Shown here piece by piece: positions 6,877 to 13,300 of a stretch of 15,878 bases of DNA. Made by a program: the position numbers and the translations under genes. The stretch covers positions 1 to 15,878 of the forward strand of contig NZ_JASLAW010000147.1 in the NCBI RefSeq assembly GCF_030147005.1, given 5' to 3'. This DNA is from Pseudomonas sp. (lineage in GTDB: Bacteria; Pseudomonadota; Gammaproteobacteria; Pseudomonadales; Pseudomonadaceae). The notes beneath the pieces are model-generated. The model was not told where the DNA came from. It did no database searches and saw nothing but the letters and a program-made list of their open reading frames with translations. How positions within the stretch are numbered: position 1 is the stretch's first letter; each line of letters opens with the position of its first letter.

Positions 6877-8217
6877 ATGTCCACCACCATCGCGAAAGCC
6901 AACCCCAAGGTTGGCTTTGTTTCCCTGGGTTGCCCGAAGGCTCTGGTCGACTCCGAGCGCATTCTCACGCAACTGCGCATGGAAGGTTATGACGTCGTGT
7001 CCACTTACCAGGACGCGGATGTGGTGGTCGTCAATACCTGTGGGTTCATCGACTCGGCCAAGGCGGAGTCCCTGGAAGTGATCGGCGAGGCCATCAAGGA
7101 AAACGGCAAGGTCATCGTGACCGGTTGCATGGGCGTGGAAGAAGGCAATATCCGCAACGTACACCCAAGCGTACTCGCCGTGACCGGCCCACAGCAGTAT
7201 GAGCAGGTGGTTAACGCGGTGCATCAAGTCGTGCCGCCACGTCAGGACCACAACCCGCTGATCGACCTGGTGCCGCCGCAAGGCATCAAGCTGACCCCGC
7301 GCCACTACGCTTATCTGAAAATTTCCGAAGGCTGCAACCACAGCTGCAGCTTTTGCATCATTCCATCGATGCGCGGCAAGCTGGTCAGCCGCCCGGTCGG
7401 CGATGTGCTGGACGAAGCCCAGCGCCTGGTCAAATCCGGCGTGAAAGAGCTGCTGGTGATTTCCCAGGACACCAGCGCCTATGGCGTCGACGTTAAATAT
7501 CGCACCGGTTTCTGGAATGGCGCGCCGGTGAAAACCCGCATGACCGAACTCTGCGAAGCGCTCAGCAGCCTGGGCGTGTGGGTGCGCCTGCACTACGTTT
7601 ACCCGTACCCGCACGTGGATGAGCTGATCCCGCTGATGGCCGCCGGCAAGATCCTGCCGTACCTGGACATCCCGTTCCAGCACGCCAGCCCCAAGGTGCT
7701 CAAGGCCATGAAACGCCCAGCCTTCGAAGACAAGACGCTGGCGCGTATCAAGAACTGGCGCGAAATCTGCCCGGAACTGATCATCCGCTCGACCTTCATC
7801 GTCGGCTTCCCCGGCGAAACCGAAGAAGACTTCCAGTACCTGCTGAATTGGCTGACCGAGGCCCAGCTGGACCGCGTCGGCTGCTTCCAGTACTCCCCGG
7901 TGGAAGGCGCACCGGCCAACCTGCTGGACCTGGCCGTGGTGCCGGACGACGTCAAGCAGGACCGTTGGGAGCGTTTCATGGCGCACCAGCAGGCCATCAG
8001 CTCGGCACGCCTGCAACTGCGCATCGGCAAGGAAATCGAAGTGCTGATCGACGAAGTCGACGAGCAAGGCGCGGTCGGCCGTTGCTTCTTCGATGCGCCG
8101 GAAATCGACGGTAACGTGTTTATCGACGATGCCAGCGGTTTGAAGCCGGGCGACAAGGTCTGGTGCACCGTGACCGATGCCGACGAATACGACCTGTGGG
8201 CACAAAAGCGCGACTGA
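6877..8217 (+). CDS. rimO: Ribosomal protein S12 methylthiotransferase RimO
   Basis: RimO is a radical-SAM enzyme that adds a methylthio group to the beta carbon of a conserved aspartate in ribosomal protein S12 (Asp89 in E. coli numbering). All expected parts are present. An N-terminal methylthiotransferase domain has three cluster-binding cysteines (Cys19, Cys55, Cys84). The radical-SAM signature GCNHSCSFC contains Cys153, Cys157 and Cys160. A C-terminal TRAM domain (about 375-442) ends the protein. The start of the domain (VGFVSLGCPKALVDSERI) separates RimO from the tRNA-modifying relative MiaB. Its 446 residues fit the family (about 440). The start ATG follows GAGG at eight bases' distance. 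A strong terminator begins 16 bp after the stop, so it is probably transcribed alone. Confidence 0.97.
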   Translation: MSTTIAKANPKVGFVSLGCPKALVDSERILTQLRMEGYDVVSTYQDADVVVVNTCGFIDSAKAESLEVIGEAIKENGKVIVTGCMGVEEGNIRNVHPSVLAVTGPQQYEQVVNAVHQVVPPRQDHNPLIDLVPPQGIKLTPRHYAYLKISEGCNHSCSFCIIPSMRGKLVSRPVGDVLDEAQRLVKSGVKELLVISQDTSAYGVDVKYRTGFWNGAPVKTRMTELCEALSSLGVWVRLHYVYPYPHVDELIPLMAAGKILPYLDIPFQHASPKVLKAMKRPAFEDKTLARIKNWREICPELIIRSTFIVGFPGETEEDFQYLLNWLTEAQLDRVGCFQYSPVEGAPANLLDLAVVPDDVKQDRWERFMAHQQAISSARLQLRIGKEIEVLIDEVDEQGAVGRCFFDAPEIDGNVFIDDASGLKPGDKVWCTVTDADEYDLWAQKRD

Positions 8218-8233
8218 AAGCGGTAAAAAATTG

Positions 8234-8270
8234 AAAAAGCCCTGCCTCTGGACAAGATGCGGGGCTTTTT
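8234..8270 (+). terminator. Rho-independent terminator of rimO
   Basis: AAAAAGCCCTGC (8234-8245) pairs with GCGGGGCTTTTT (8259-8270) with one wobble and a 13-base loop. Six T end the element on the plus strand. The A run on the left would also supply a T run on the minus strand, so it could work both ways. Confidence 0.93.
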
Positions 8271-8320
8271 TAGGTCTATCGTTTTGCCCATCATCACCTA
8301 TTTCGACAGAGACAACGGGC

Positions 8321-8794
8321 ATGCGTGAGCATTCGGTTATCCATACCCCCCAAAAAAGCGATTACCCCGAACTGACACGAATCTGGGAGGCCTCGGTGCG
8401 CGCCACTCATGATTTTTTGCCGGAAAGTTACATCGTGTCGCTTAAAGACCTGATGCTGACCCGCTACCTGGATTCAGTGACGCTGATCTGCATCAAGGAT
8501 GCACACAATGCCCACATTACCGGCTTTGCCGGGGTGGCGGCGGGCAAGCTGGAGATGTTGTTTATCGACCCGCAACACAGGGGCCAGGGCTTTGGGCGGC
8601 AACTGCTGCGCTACGCGGTCGACTGCATGAATGCCGATGAACTGGATGTGAACGAGCAGAACCCACAAGCGCTGGGCTTTTATCTCAAGCAGGGTTTTGA
8701 AGTGATCGGGCGCACGGAGCATGATGGCCTGGGCCAGCCCTATCCGTTACTGCATATGCGCCTGCGCCGGCAACAGCAACTATGCAGTGGTTGA
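8321..8794 (+). CDS. GNAT-family N-acetyltransferase, YjaB-like
   Basis: The 157-residue protein resembles E. coli YjaB along its length. Shared features include IWEASVRATHDFL (21-33), the acetyl-CoA pyrophosphate loop LFIDPQHRGQGFGRQLL (80-96), VNEQNPQALGFYLKQGFEVIGRTEHD (110-135) and the closing GLGQPYPLLHMRL (137-148). GNAT enzymes transfer acetyl groups to amines; YjaB has been linked to protein lysine acetylation, but its substrate here cannot be told from sequence. The start at 8321 is chosen because the conserved region begins soon after and the next upstream start (8177) lies inside rimO and runs through its terminator. The ribosome site is weak. It lies 50 bp after the rimO terminator, so it needs its own promoter or read-through. 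Confidence 0.88.
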   Translation: MREHSVIHTPQKSDYPELTRIWEASVRATHDFLPESYIVSLKDLMLTRYLDSVTLICIKDAHNAHITGFAGVAAGKLEMLFIDPQHRGQGFGRQLLRYAVDCMNADELDVNEQNPQALGFYLKQGFEVIGRTEHDGLGQPYPLLHMRLRRQQQLCSG

Positions 8795-8840
8795 GCCCCA
8801 TTCGGAAACGCGTTTTACCAATAAAGCGCCGCACTGAAAT

Positions 8841-8875
8841 GGGGCCGGGATTAACCGGCTCCAGGCAGGTACAAT
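8841..8875 (+). promoter_or_regulatory. Candidate -10 region for the RsuA-like gene, behind a hairpin
   Basis: TACAAT (8870-8875, five of six matches to TATAAT) lies 29 bp before the RsuA-like start. No good -35 is present at 16-18 bp. Directly upstream is a hairpin, GGGGCCGG - GATTAA - CCGGCTCC (8841-8862, one wobble), that might end transcription of the acetyltransferase gene, although it has no T run. Confidence 0.4.
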
Positions 8876-8904
8876 AGCCGCCCCCTTTTGTTACGGCCCT
8901 TGTC

Positions 8905-9615
8905 ATGACTGACCCCATACGCCTCTCCAAACGCCTTATCGAACTGGTCGGTTGCTCCCGTCGGGAGGCTGAGCTGTTTATCGAAGGCGGCTGGGTCTCG
9001 GTGGACGGTGAAGTGATCGACGAACCGCAGTTCAAGGTCACGACCCAGAAGGTTGAGCTGGACCCCGAAGCCAAAGCCACCGTGCCAGAGCCAGTGACCA
9101 TCCTGCTGCACGCTCCGGCTGGCATGGATGCCGAAACGGCCATGGCGTCGATCAGCGCCGAGACCCTTTCGGAAGAACATCGCTTCAGCAAGCGCCCGCT
9201 CAAGGGCCACTTCCTGCGCCTGACCGCCAGCGCCGACCTGCAAGCCAAGGCCAGTGGCCTGCTGGTATTCACCCAGGATTGGAAGATCCTGCGCAAGTTG
9301 ACCGCCGATGCCGCCAAGATCGAGCAGGAATACGTGGTGGAAGTCGAAGGCGACATGGTTGCCCATGGCCTCAACCGTCTGAACCACGGCCTGACCTACA
9401 AAGGCAAAGAGCTGCCGGCCGTGAAAGCCAGCTGGCAGAACGAGAACCGCCTGCGCTTTGCCCTGAAAAACCCGCAGCCGGGAGTGATCGCGCTCTTCTG
9501 CGAAGCCGTTGGCTTAAAAGTCGTCGCCATCCGTCGTATTCGCATTGGTGGCGTCTCCATTGGCAAAGTGCCAGTGGGCCAATGGCGTTACCTGTCCGGC
9601 AAAGAGAAGTTCTAA
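8905..9615 (+). CDS. RsuA/RluB-family pseudouridine-synthase-like protein, probably catalytically inactive
   Basis: The 236-residue protein has an N-terminal S4 RNA-binding domain (about 4-50: RLSKRLIELVGCSRREAELFIEGGWVSVDG) and a domain aligning with the RsuA/RluB/RluE/RluF family. Active members have GRLDxxTxGLL, whose Asp attacks the uridine. Here the segment is ADLQAKASGLLVFTQD: Gln113 stands in the Asp place, Asp111 replaces the Arg and Ala116 the Thr. The K-P-x-G motif is HAPAG (69-73), so Lys is Ala. The EKEY motif is EQEY (140-143). The usual R-Q-[IV]-R-R-M stretch is VIALF (194-198), although the following CEAVGLKVVAIRRIRIG is well kept. The frame is intact, so it is not a pseudogene. 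It likely still binds RNA; its role is unknown. The loss is read by eye and should be confirmed by alignment. Confidence 0.88.
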   Translation: MTDPIRLSKRLIELVGCSRREAELFIEGGWVSVDGEVIDEPQFKVTTQKVELDPEAKATVPEPVTILLHAPAGMDAETAMASISAETLSEEHRFSKRPLKGHFLRLTASADLQAKASGLLVFTQDWKILRKLTADAAKIEQEYVVEVEGDMVAHGLNRLNHGLTYKGKELPAVKASWQNENRLRFALKNPQPGVIALFCEAVGLKVVAIRRIRIGGVSIGKVPVGQWRYLSGKEKF

Positions 9616-9685
9616 GCCGTTGCCCCTTTCCCGACACGGCCTGATTGGGCCGAGTCTACCCCGTTGAAAACCAGGATTGCCCACC

Positions 9686-10147
9686 ATGATTCACAACGAC
9701 GTACTGCGCAGCGTGCGCTACATGCTCGACATCAGCGACAACAAAATGGTCGAGATCACCAAGCTCGGCGGCATGGACGTGACCAAGGAAGACTTGCTGA
9801 CTTACCTCAAGAAAGATGAAGAGGAAGGCTTTGTGTTCTGCCCGGATGAGGTAATGGCGCATTTCCTCGATGGCCTGGTGATTTTCAAGCGCGGCAAGGA
9901 TGAAAGCCGTCCGCCGCAGCCGATCGAAACCCCCGTGACCAACAACATCATCCTGAAAAAACTGCGCGTGGCCTTCGAACTGAAAGAAGACGACATGCAC
10001 GCCATCCTGAAAGCCGCCGAGTTCCCGGTGTCCAAGCCTGAGCTGAGCGCGCTGTTCCGCAAGTTCGGCCACACCAACTACCGCACCTGTGGTGACCAGT
10101 TGCTGCGCAACTTCCTCAAGGGGCTGACCCTACGGGTTCGTGCGTAA
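9686..10147 (+). CDS. DUF1456 family protein (YehS-like)
   Basis: The 153-residue protein matches the YehS/DUF1456 family (E. coli YehS is about 156 residues). It consists of two repeats of about 70 residues. The first begins IHNDVLRSVRYMLDISDNKMVEI and the second VTNNIILKKLRVAFELKEDDMHAI, each ending in a similar helix (VMAHFLDGLVIFKRG and LLRNFLKGLTLRVR). No catalytic motif, signal peptide or membrane segment is seen; function is unknown. The ATG at 9686 is preferred to an upstream TTG (9677) because the repeat starts right there and AGGA lies about 10 bases upstream. trmO begins 3 bp after the stop, so the two are almost certainly co-transcribed. Confidence 0.9.
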   Translation: MIHNDVLRSVRYMLDISDNKMVEITKLGGMDVTKEDLLTYLKKDEEEGFVFCPDEVMAHFLDGLVIFKRGKDESRPPQPIETPVTNNIILKKLRVAFELKEDDMHAILKAAEFPVSKPELSALFRKFGHTNYRTCGDQLLRNFLKGLTLRVRA

Positions 10148-10150
10148 GCC

Positions 10151-10846
10151 ATGAGTTATCAGGTCGCCCCGGTCGGCTTCGTACGCTCCTGCTTCAAGGA
10201 GAAGTTCGCCATCCCCCGTCAGCCGCAACTGGCGCCGGCCGCCCGTGGCGTGCTGGAGCTGGTGGCGCCGTTCGATGGCGGCGAGGCGGTGCAGGGGCTG
10301 GAGCAGGTCAGCCACGTGTGGCTGCTGTTTCTGTTCCACCAGGCGCTGGAAGACAAGCCACGCCTTAAAGTGCGCCCGCCGCGTCTGGGCGGCAACACCG
10401 CGATGGGCGTGTTTGCCACGCGTGCGACGCATCGGCCCAATGGCATCGGCCAGTCGGTGGTGAAGCTCGACAAGGTGGAGCCGGGGCGGCTGTGGATATC
10501 CGGGATTGATCTGCTCGACGGCACGCCGGTGCTGGATATCAAGCCGTATGTGCCCTATGCCGATATCGTTGATACGGCGACCAACAGCATCGCCAGCGGC
10601 GCGCCGCCTTTGATTGGCGTGCAGTGGCTCAAGACTGCACTGCACCAGGCGCAAGGCCATGCCCAGCGTCTTGGTGAACCATTGGTGGAGCTGATTGATC
10701 AGTGCCTGGCGCAGGATCCACGACCGGCCTATCAAACGCCCGGGCCCGAGCGCGAATACGGGGCGCAGTTCTGGGACGTGGATGTGCGTTGGCACTATCC
10801 CGAGGCGGGGCTGATTTGCGTGCTTGAAGTGGTGCCGGCGCAGTAA
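10151..10846 (+). CDS. trmO: tRNA (N6-threonylcarbamoyladenosine37-N6)-methyltransferase TrmO
   Basis: The 231-residue protein is TrmO (TsaA/YaeB family), which uses S-adenosylmethionine to methylate t6A at position 37 of certain threonine tRNAs, giving m6t6A. Seen in order are VAPVGFVRSCFKEKFAIPRQ (5-24), HVWLLFLFHQ (55-64), the signature GVFATRATHRPNGIGQSVVKL (86-106) and DIKPYVPYAD (129-138), followed by the C-terminal domain. Length agrees with E. coli TrmO (about 235). There is no good ribosome site; the start sits 3 bp after the DUF1456 stop, so translation is probably coupled to it. A strong terminator follows. Confidence 0.96.
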   Translation: MSYQVAPVGFVRSCFKEKFAIPRQPQLAPAARGVLELVAPFDGGEAVQGLEQVSHVWLLFLFHQALEDKPRLKVRPPRLGGNTAMGVFATRATHRPNGIGQSVVKLDKVEPGRLWISGIDLLDGTPVLDIKPYVPYADIVDTATNSIASGAPPLIGVQWLKTALHQAQGHAQRLGEPLVELIDQCLAQDPRPAYQTPGPEREYGAQFWDVDVRWHYPEAGLICVLEVVPAQ

Positions 10847-10858
10847 ATCGCACAAACG

Positions 10859-10900
10859 AAAAGCCCGCGCGGCCTTTACAGGCAACGCGGGCTTTTCTTT
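10859..10900 (+). terminator. Rho-independent terminator after trmO
   Basis: AAAAGCCCGCG (10859-10869) pairs perfectly with CGCGGGCTTTT (10886-10896), followed by CTTT. It lies 13 bp after the trmO stop and ends the DUF1456-trmO unit. Confidence 0.92.
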
Positions 10901-10915
10901 GTAAACACATTCGAC

Positions 10916-11019
10916 TGCAAGGGCGAGATTGCTCGCGAAAAACGGGCAGGCACCGCGTTAACTCAGAGTGTGCCAGCGTATTCGTTAACGTTCTTCGCGA
11001 GCAAGCTCGCTCCTACAAG
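10916..11019. repeat. REPIN C (GGAGCGAGCTTGCTCGCGAA-type)
   Basis: The right arm TTCGCGAGCAAGCTCGC (10994-11010), with its border TCCTACAAG, is an almost exact copy of a very common P. fluorescens REP. The left arm GCGAGATTGCTCGCGAA (10923-10939) is its inverted form with one mismatch and a degraded border. The spacer contains two GTTAAC copies. The element fills the gap between the trmO terminator and the 3' end of fpr, two convergent units, which is a usual site for REPINs. No separate terminator for fpr is visible, so this element may protect or end the fpr transcript. Confidence 0.85.
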
Positions 11020-11029
11020 TGACCCCAAA

Positions 11030-11809
11030 TCACTTCTCGACGAAGGCGCGCTCGATCAGGTAATCACCCGGTTCACGCATGCGTGGCGACACTTTCAGCC
11101 CGAAGCTGTTCAGCACTTCGCTGGTCTCGTCCAACATGCTTGGGCTACCGCACAACATGGCGCGGTCGTCCTCGGGGTTGATCGGCGGCAGGCCAATGTC
11201 GCTGAACAGCTTGCCGCTACGCATCAGGTCGGTCAGGCGGCCTTCGTTTTCGAAAGGCTCGCGGGTGACGGTCGGGTAGTAGATCAACTTTTCACGCAAC
11301 GCCTCGCCGAAGAATTCATTCTGCGGCAGGTGCTCGGTGATGAACTCGCGGTAGGCGACTTCGTTGACGTAACGCACGCCGTGGCACAGGATCACTTTTT
11401 CGAAGCGCTCGTAGGTCTCCGGGTCCTGGATCACGCTCATAAATGGCGCGAGGCCCGTACCGGTGCTGAGCAGGTAAAGGTGTTTGCCCGGCTTCAAGTC
11501 GTCAAGCACCAGGGTGCCTGTCGGTTTTTTGCTGATGATGATCTCGTCGCCTTCCTTCAAATGCTGCAACTGGGAAGTCAGCGGGCCATCCGGCACCTTG
11601 ATGCTGAAGAACTCGAGATGCTCTTCCCAGTTCGGGCTGGCAATGGAGTAGGCGCGCATGAGCGGGCGGCCGTTGGGCTGTTGCAGGCCGATCATCACGA
11701 ACTGACCGTTCTCGAAGCGCAAACCCGGATCGCGGGTGCACTTGAAGCTGAACAGAGTGTCGTTCCAGTGATGAACACTGAGGACACGCTCGTGGTTCAT
11801 GTTGCTCAT
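11030..11809 (-). CDS. fpr: Ferredoxin--NADP(+) reductase Fpr
   Basis: Fpr is an FAD enzyme that moves electrons between NADPH and ferredoxin or flavodoxin, supplying reducing power for iron-sulfur and haem enzymes under oxidative stress. The 259-residue product shows the FAD-binding RAYSIAS (52-58), the pyrophosphate loop STGTGLAPFMS (115-125), the NADP-binding CGSPSM (220-225) and the typical closing YLIERAFVEK, which places it with the subclass I bacterial reductases of Pseudomonas. Start 11809 (MSNMNHERVLSVHHWND) agrees with the P. aeruginosa protein as I remember it and has AGGAG ten bases upstream. The longer frame to 11869 would run through the promoter. It is divergent from finR, whose product is known in P. 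putida to activate fpr. Confidence 0.97.
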   Translation of the reverse strand: MSNMNHERVLSVHHWNDTLFSFKCTRDPGLRFENGQFVMIGLQQPNGRPLMRAYSIASPNWEEHLEFFSIKVPDGPLTSQLQHLKEGDEIIISKKPTGTLVLDDLKPGKHLYLLSTGTGLAPFMSVIQDPETYERFEKVILCHGVRYVNEVAYREFITEHLPQNEFFGEALREKLIYYPTVTREPFENEGRLTDLMRSGKLFSDIGLPPINPEDDRAMLCGSPSMLDETSEVLNSFGLKVSPRMREPGDYLIERAFVEK

Positions 11810-11867
11810 GTACGGGGGACTCCTGGAAATGGGTCTGCGCCAAATGTGAAGTGCGCAATTGCACAGC

Positions 11868-11896
11868 ATTCTAATGGCGGCGACAATATCTGTTAA
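11868..11896 (-). promoter_or_regulatory. Sigma70 promoter of fpr
   Basis: On the minus strand, TTAACA (11896-11891, five of six matches) is followed by a 17-bp spacer and TAGAAT (11873-11868, five of six matches). Transcription would start near 11861, giving an approximately 50-nt leader with AGGAG before the fpr ATG. Confidence 0.7.
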
Positions 11897-11918
11897 CTGG
11901 ATTATTAAGATAAGGGTT

Positions 11919-11933
11919 ATCGGTTATATCGAT
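11919..11933. promoter_or_regulatory. Candidate FinR (LysR-type) binding box
   Basis: ATCGGTTATATCGAT is an ATC-N9-GAT dyad that fits the T-N11-A consensus of LysR-type regulators, and it extends to TATCG-N7-CGATA. Its centre lies about 65 bp upstream of the predicted fpr start point, the usual recognition-site position for a LysR activator. It also touches the finR start codon, fitting negative autoregulation. A second dyad, ATAA-GGG-TTAT (11910-11920), overlaps its left edge. Confidence 0.55.
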
Positions 11934-12860
11934 ATGCGATTTACTCTTCGTCAACTGCAAGTCTTCGTCGCCGTCGCCCAGCAGGAAAGCGTCTCCCGCG
12001 CTGCTGGCCTTCTGGCCTTATCTCAATCCGCCGCCAGCACTTCGATTACCGAGCTGGAGCGTCAATCCAGCTGCCAATTATTCGACCGCGCCGGCAAACG
12101 CCTGAGCCTCAATGCTTTGGGGCATCAATTGTTGCCTCAGGCGGTGGCCCTGCTGGACCAGGCCAAGGAGATCGAGGACCTGCTCAACGGCAAGTCCGGT
12201 TTTGGCTCACTGGCCGTGGGCGCCACCCTGACCATCGGCAATTACCTGGCCACCCTGCTGATCGGCAGTTTCATGCAGCAGCACCCCGAGAGCCAGGTGA
12301 AACTGCATGTGCAAAACACTGCCCATATCGTGCATCAGGTGGCGCACTACGAAATTGACCTGGGTCTAATCGAAGGCGACTGCAGCCATCCGGACATCGA
12401 AGTACAGACCTGGGTGGAGGATGAGCTGGTGGTTTTTTGCGCGCCCCAACATCATTTGGCCAAGCGTGGCGCGGCAAGCATGAATGAGTTAACCCAGGAG
12501 GCGTGGATCCTGCGTGAGCAAGGCTCAGGCACGCGCCTGACGTTTGATCAGGCCATGCGCCATCACCGCAGCGCGTTGAATATCCGCCTGGAGCTGGAAC
12601 ACACCGAGGCCATCAAACGGGCAGTGGAATCAGGTTTGGGGATTGGTTGTATTTCGCGGCTGGCACTGCGCGATGCGTTCCGTCGTGGCAGCCTGGTGCC
12701 GGTAGAAACCCCGGACCTGGACTTGGCCCGGCAGTTCTACTTTATCTGGCATAAACAGAAGTACCAGACCTCGGCGATGCGCGAGTTCCTTGAACTGTGC
12801 CGCGCGTTCACCGCCGGGGTTCAGCGCAGCGACGAGATCGTGCTGCCAAGCATCGCCTGA
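11934..12860 (+). CDS. finR: LysR-type transcriptional regulator FinR
   Basis: The 308-residue protein has an N-terminal winged helix-turn-helix (about 1-60: RFTLRQLQVFVAVAQQESVSRAAG, then LSQSAASTSITELERQ) and a periplasmic-binding-protein-like effector domain (about 88-295). The assignment as FinR rests on its position divergent from fpr and beside dgkA-erdR, the same order I recall for P. putida, where FinR activates fpr in response to superoxide. The ligand or redox signal cannot be read from the sequence. Start 11934 is taken because the canonical LysR N-terminus begins there; no ribosome site precedes it and the candidate operator abuts the ATG, so the leader is short or absent. The longer frame from 11859 would run back through the fpr -10. 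Its stop is three bases from that of convergent dgkA. Confidence 0.92.
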   Translation: MRFTLRQLQVFVAVAQQESVSRAAGLLALSQSAASTSITELERQSSCQLFDRAGKRLSLNALGHQLLPQAVALLDQAKEIEDLLNGKSGFGSLAVGATLTIGNYLATLLIGSFMQQHPESQVKLHVQNTAHIVHQVAHYEIDLGLIEGDCSHPDIEVQTWVEDELVVFCAPQHHLAKRGAASMNELTQEAWILREQGSGTRLTFDQAMRHHRSALNIRLELEHTEAIKRAVESGLGIGCISRLALRDAFRRGSLVPVETPDLDLARQFYFIWHKQKYQTSAMREFLELCRAFTAGVQRSDEIVLPSIA

Positions 12861-12872
12861 TCGTTAGATCAG
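12857..12872. other. Dyad overlapping both stop codons of finR and dgkA
   Basis: CTGATC-GTTA-GATCAG forms a 6-bp perfect stem across the 3-bp gap between the two convergent genes and contains both stop codons. No T run follows on either strand, so it is at best a weak terminator. Confidence 0.5.
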
Positions 12873-13226
12873 AATCACCGCCCACACCAGCGTGATCATG
12901 GTCAAGGCCACGAATTGCGCGGCGCTGCCCATGTCCTTGGCGTTTTTCGACAGCGGATGGCGGTCCAGGGAAATGCGGTCGATGGCCGCTTCTACCGCCG
13001 AATTGAGCAATTCAACGATCAGGGCCAGCAGGCACACGGCAATCAGCAATGCCCGTTCGACGCGGCTGACCTGCAGGAAAAAACTCAACGGAATCAGGAT
13101 GACGTTCAGCAGTACCAACTGACGGAACGCCGCCTCGCCGGTGAAAGCCGCGCGCAGGCCATCCAGGGAATAGCCACCTGCGTTGAAAATACGTTTGATA
13201 CCGGTTTGACCCTTGAAAGGCGACAT
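12864..13226 (-). CDS. dgkA: Diacylglycerol kinase DgkA
   Basis: The 120-residue integral membrane enzyme phosphorylates diacylglycerol, recycling the lipid left when phosphoglycerol groups are transferred to periplasmic glucans (linking it loosely to opgD in this window) or other envelope polymers. It has three hydrophobic helices (about 36-54, 58-80, 101-120). Conserved residues include GLRAAFTGEAAFRQ (23-36), the catalytic VELLNSAVEAAIDR (71-84), with Glu72, Asn75 and Glu79, and NAKDMGSAAQ (95-104). The length equals E. coli DgkA (about 122). Start 13226 fits the family N-terminus; there is no clear ribosome site. It lies 74 bp downstream of erdR with no terminator between, so co-transcription with erdR is likely. 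Confidence 0.95.
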   Translation of the reverse strand: MSPFKGQTGIKRIFNAGGYSLDGLRAAFTGEAAFRQLVLLNVILIPLSFFLQVSRVERALLIAVCLLALIVELLNSAVEAAIDRISLDRHPLSKNAKDMGSAAQFVALTMITLVWAVILI

Positions 13227-13300
13227 AGATGTAGGCAACTGAACCAAAGGAGTGGGGAAACTAGAGCACGTAAAGTCAAAAAAGCGTGAATAAGTGCAAC

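Noticed and set aside
8177..8320. Longer N-terminus for the YjaB-like acetyltransferase
   Set aside because: The extension lies inside rimO and runs through the rimO terminator; homology to YjaB begins after the start at 8321.
6871..8322. A 483-codon open frame on the strand opposite rimO
   Set aside because: It mirrors rimO codon by codon, has histidine/glutamine/arginine-rich composition typical of antisense frames in GC-rich genes, no ribosome site and no recognisable domain.
8905..9615. Calling the RsuA-like gene a pseudogene
   Set aside because: The frame is complete, domains are full length and the S4 domain and C-terminal strands are well kept; changes are substitutions in motifs, not decay.
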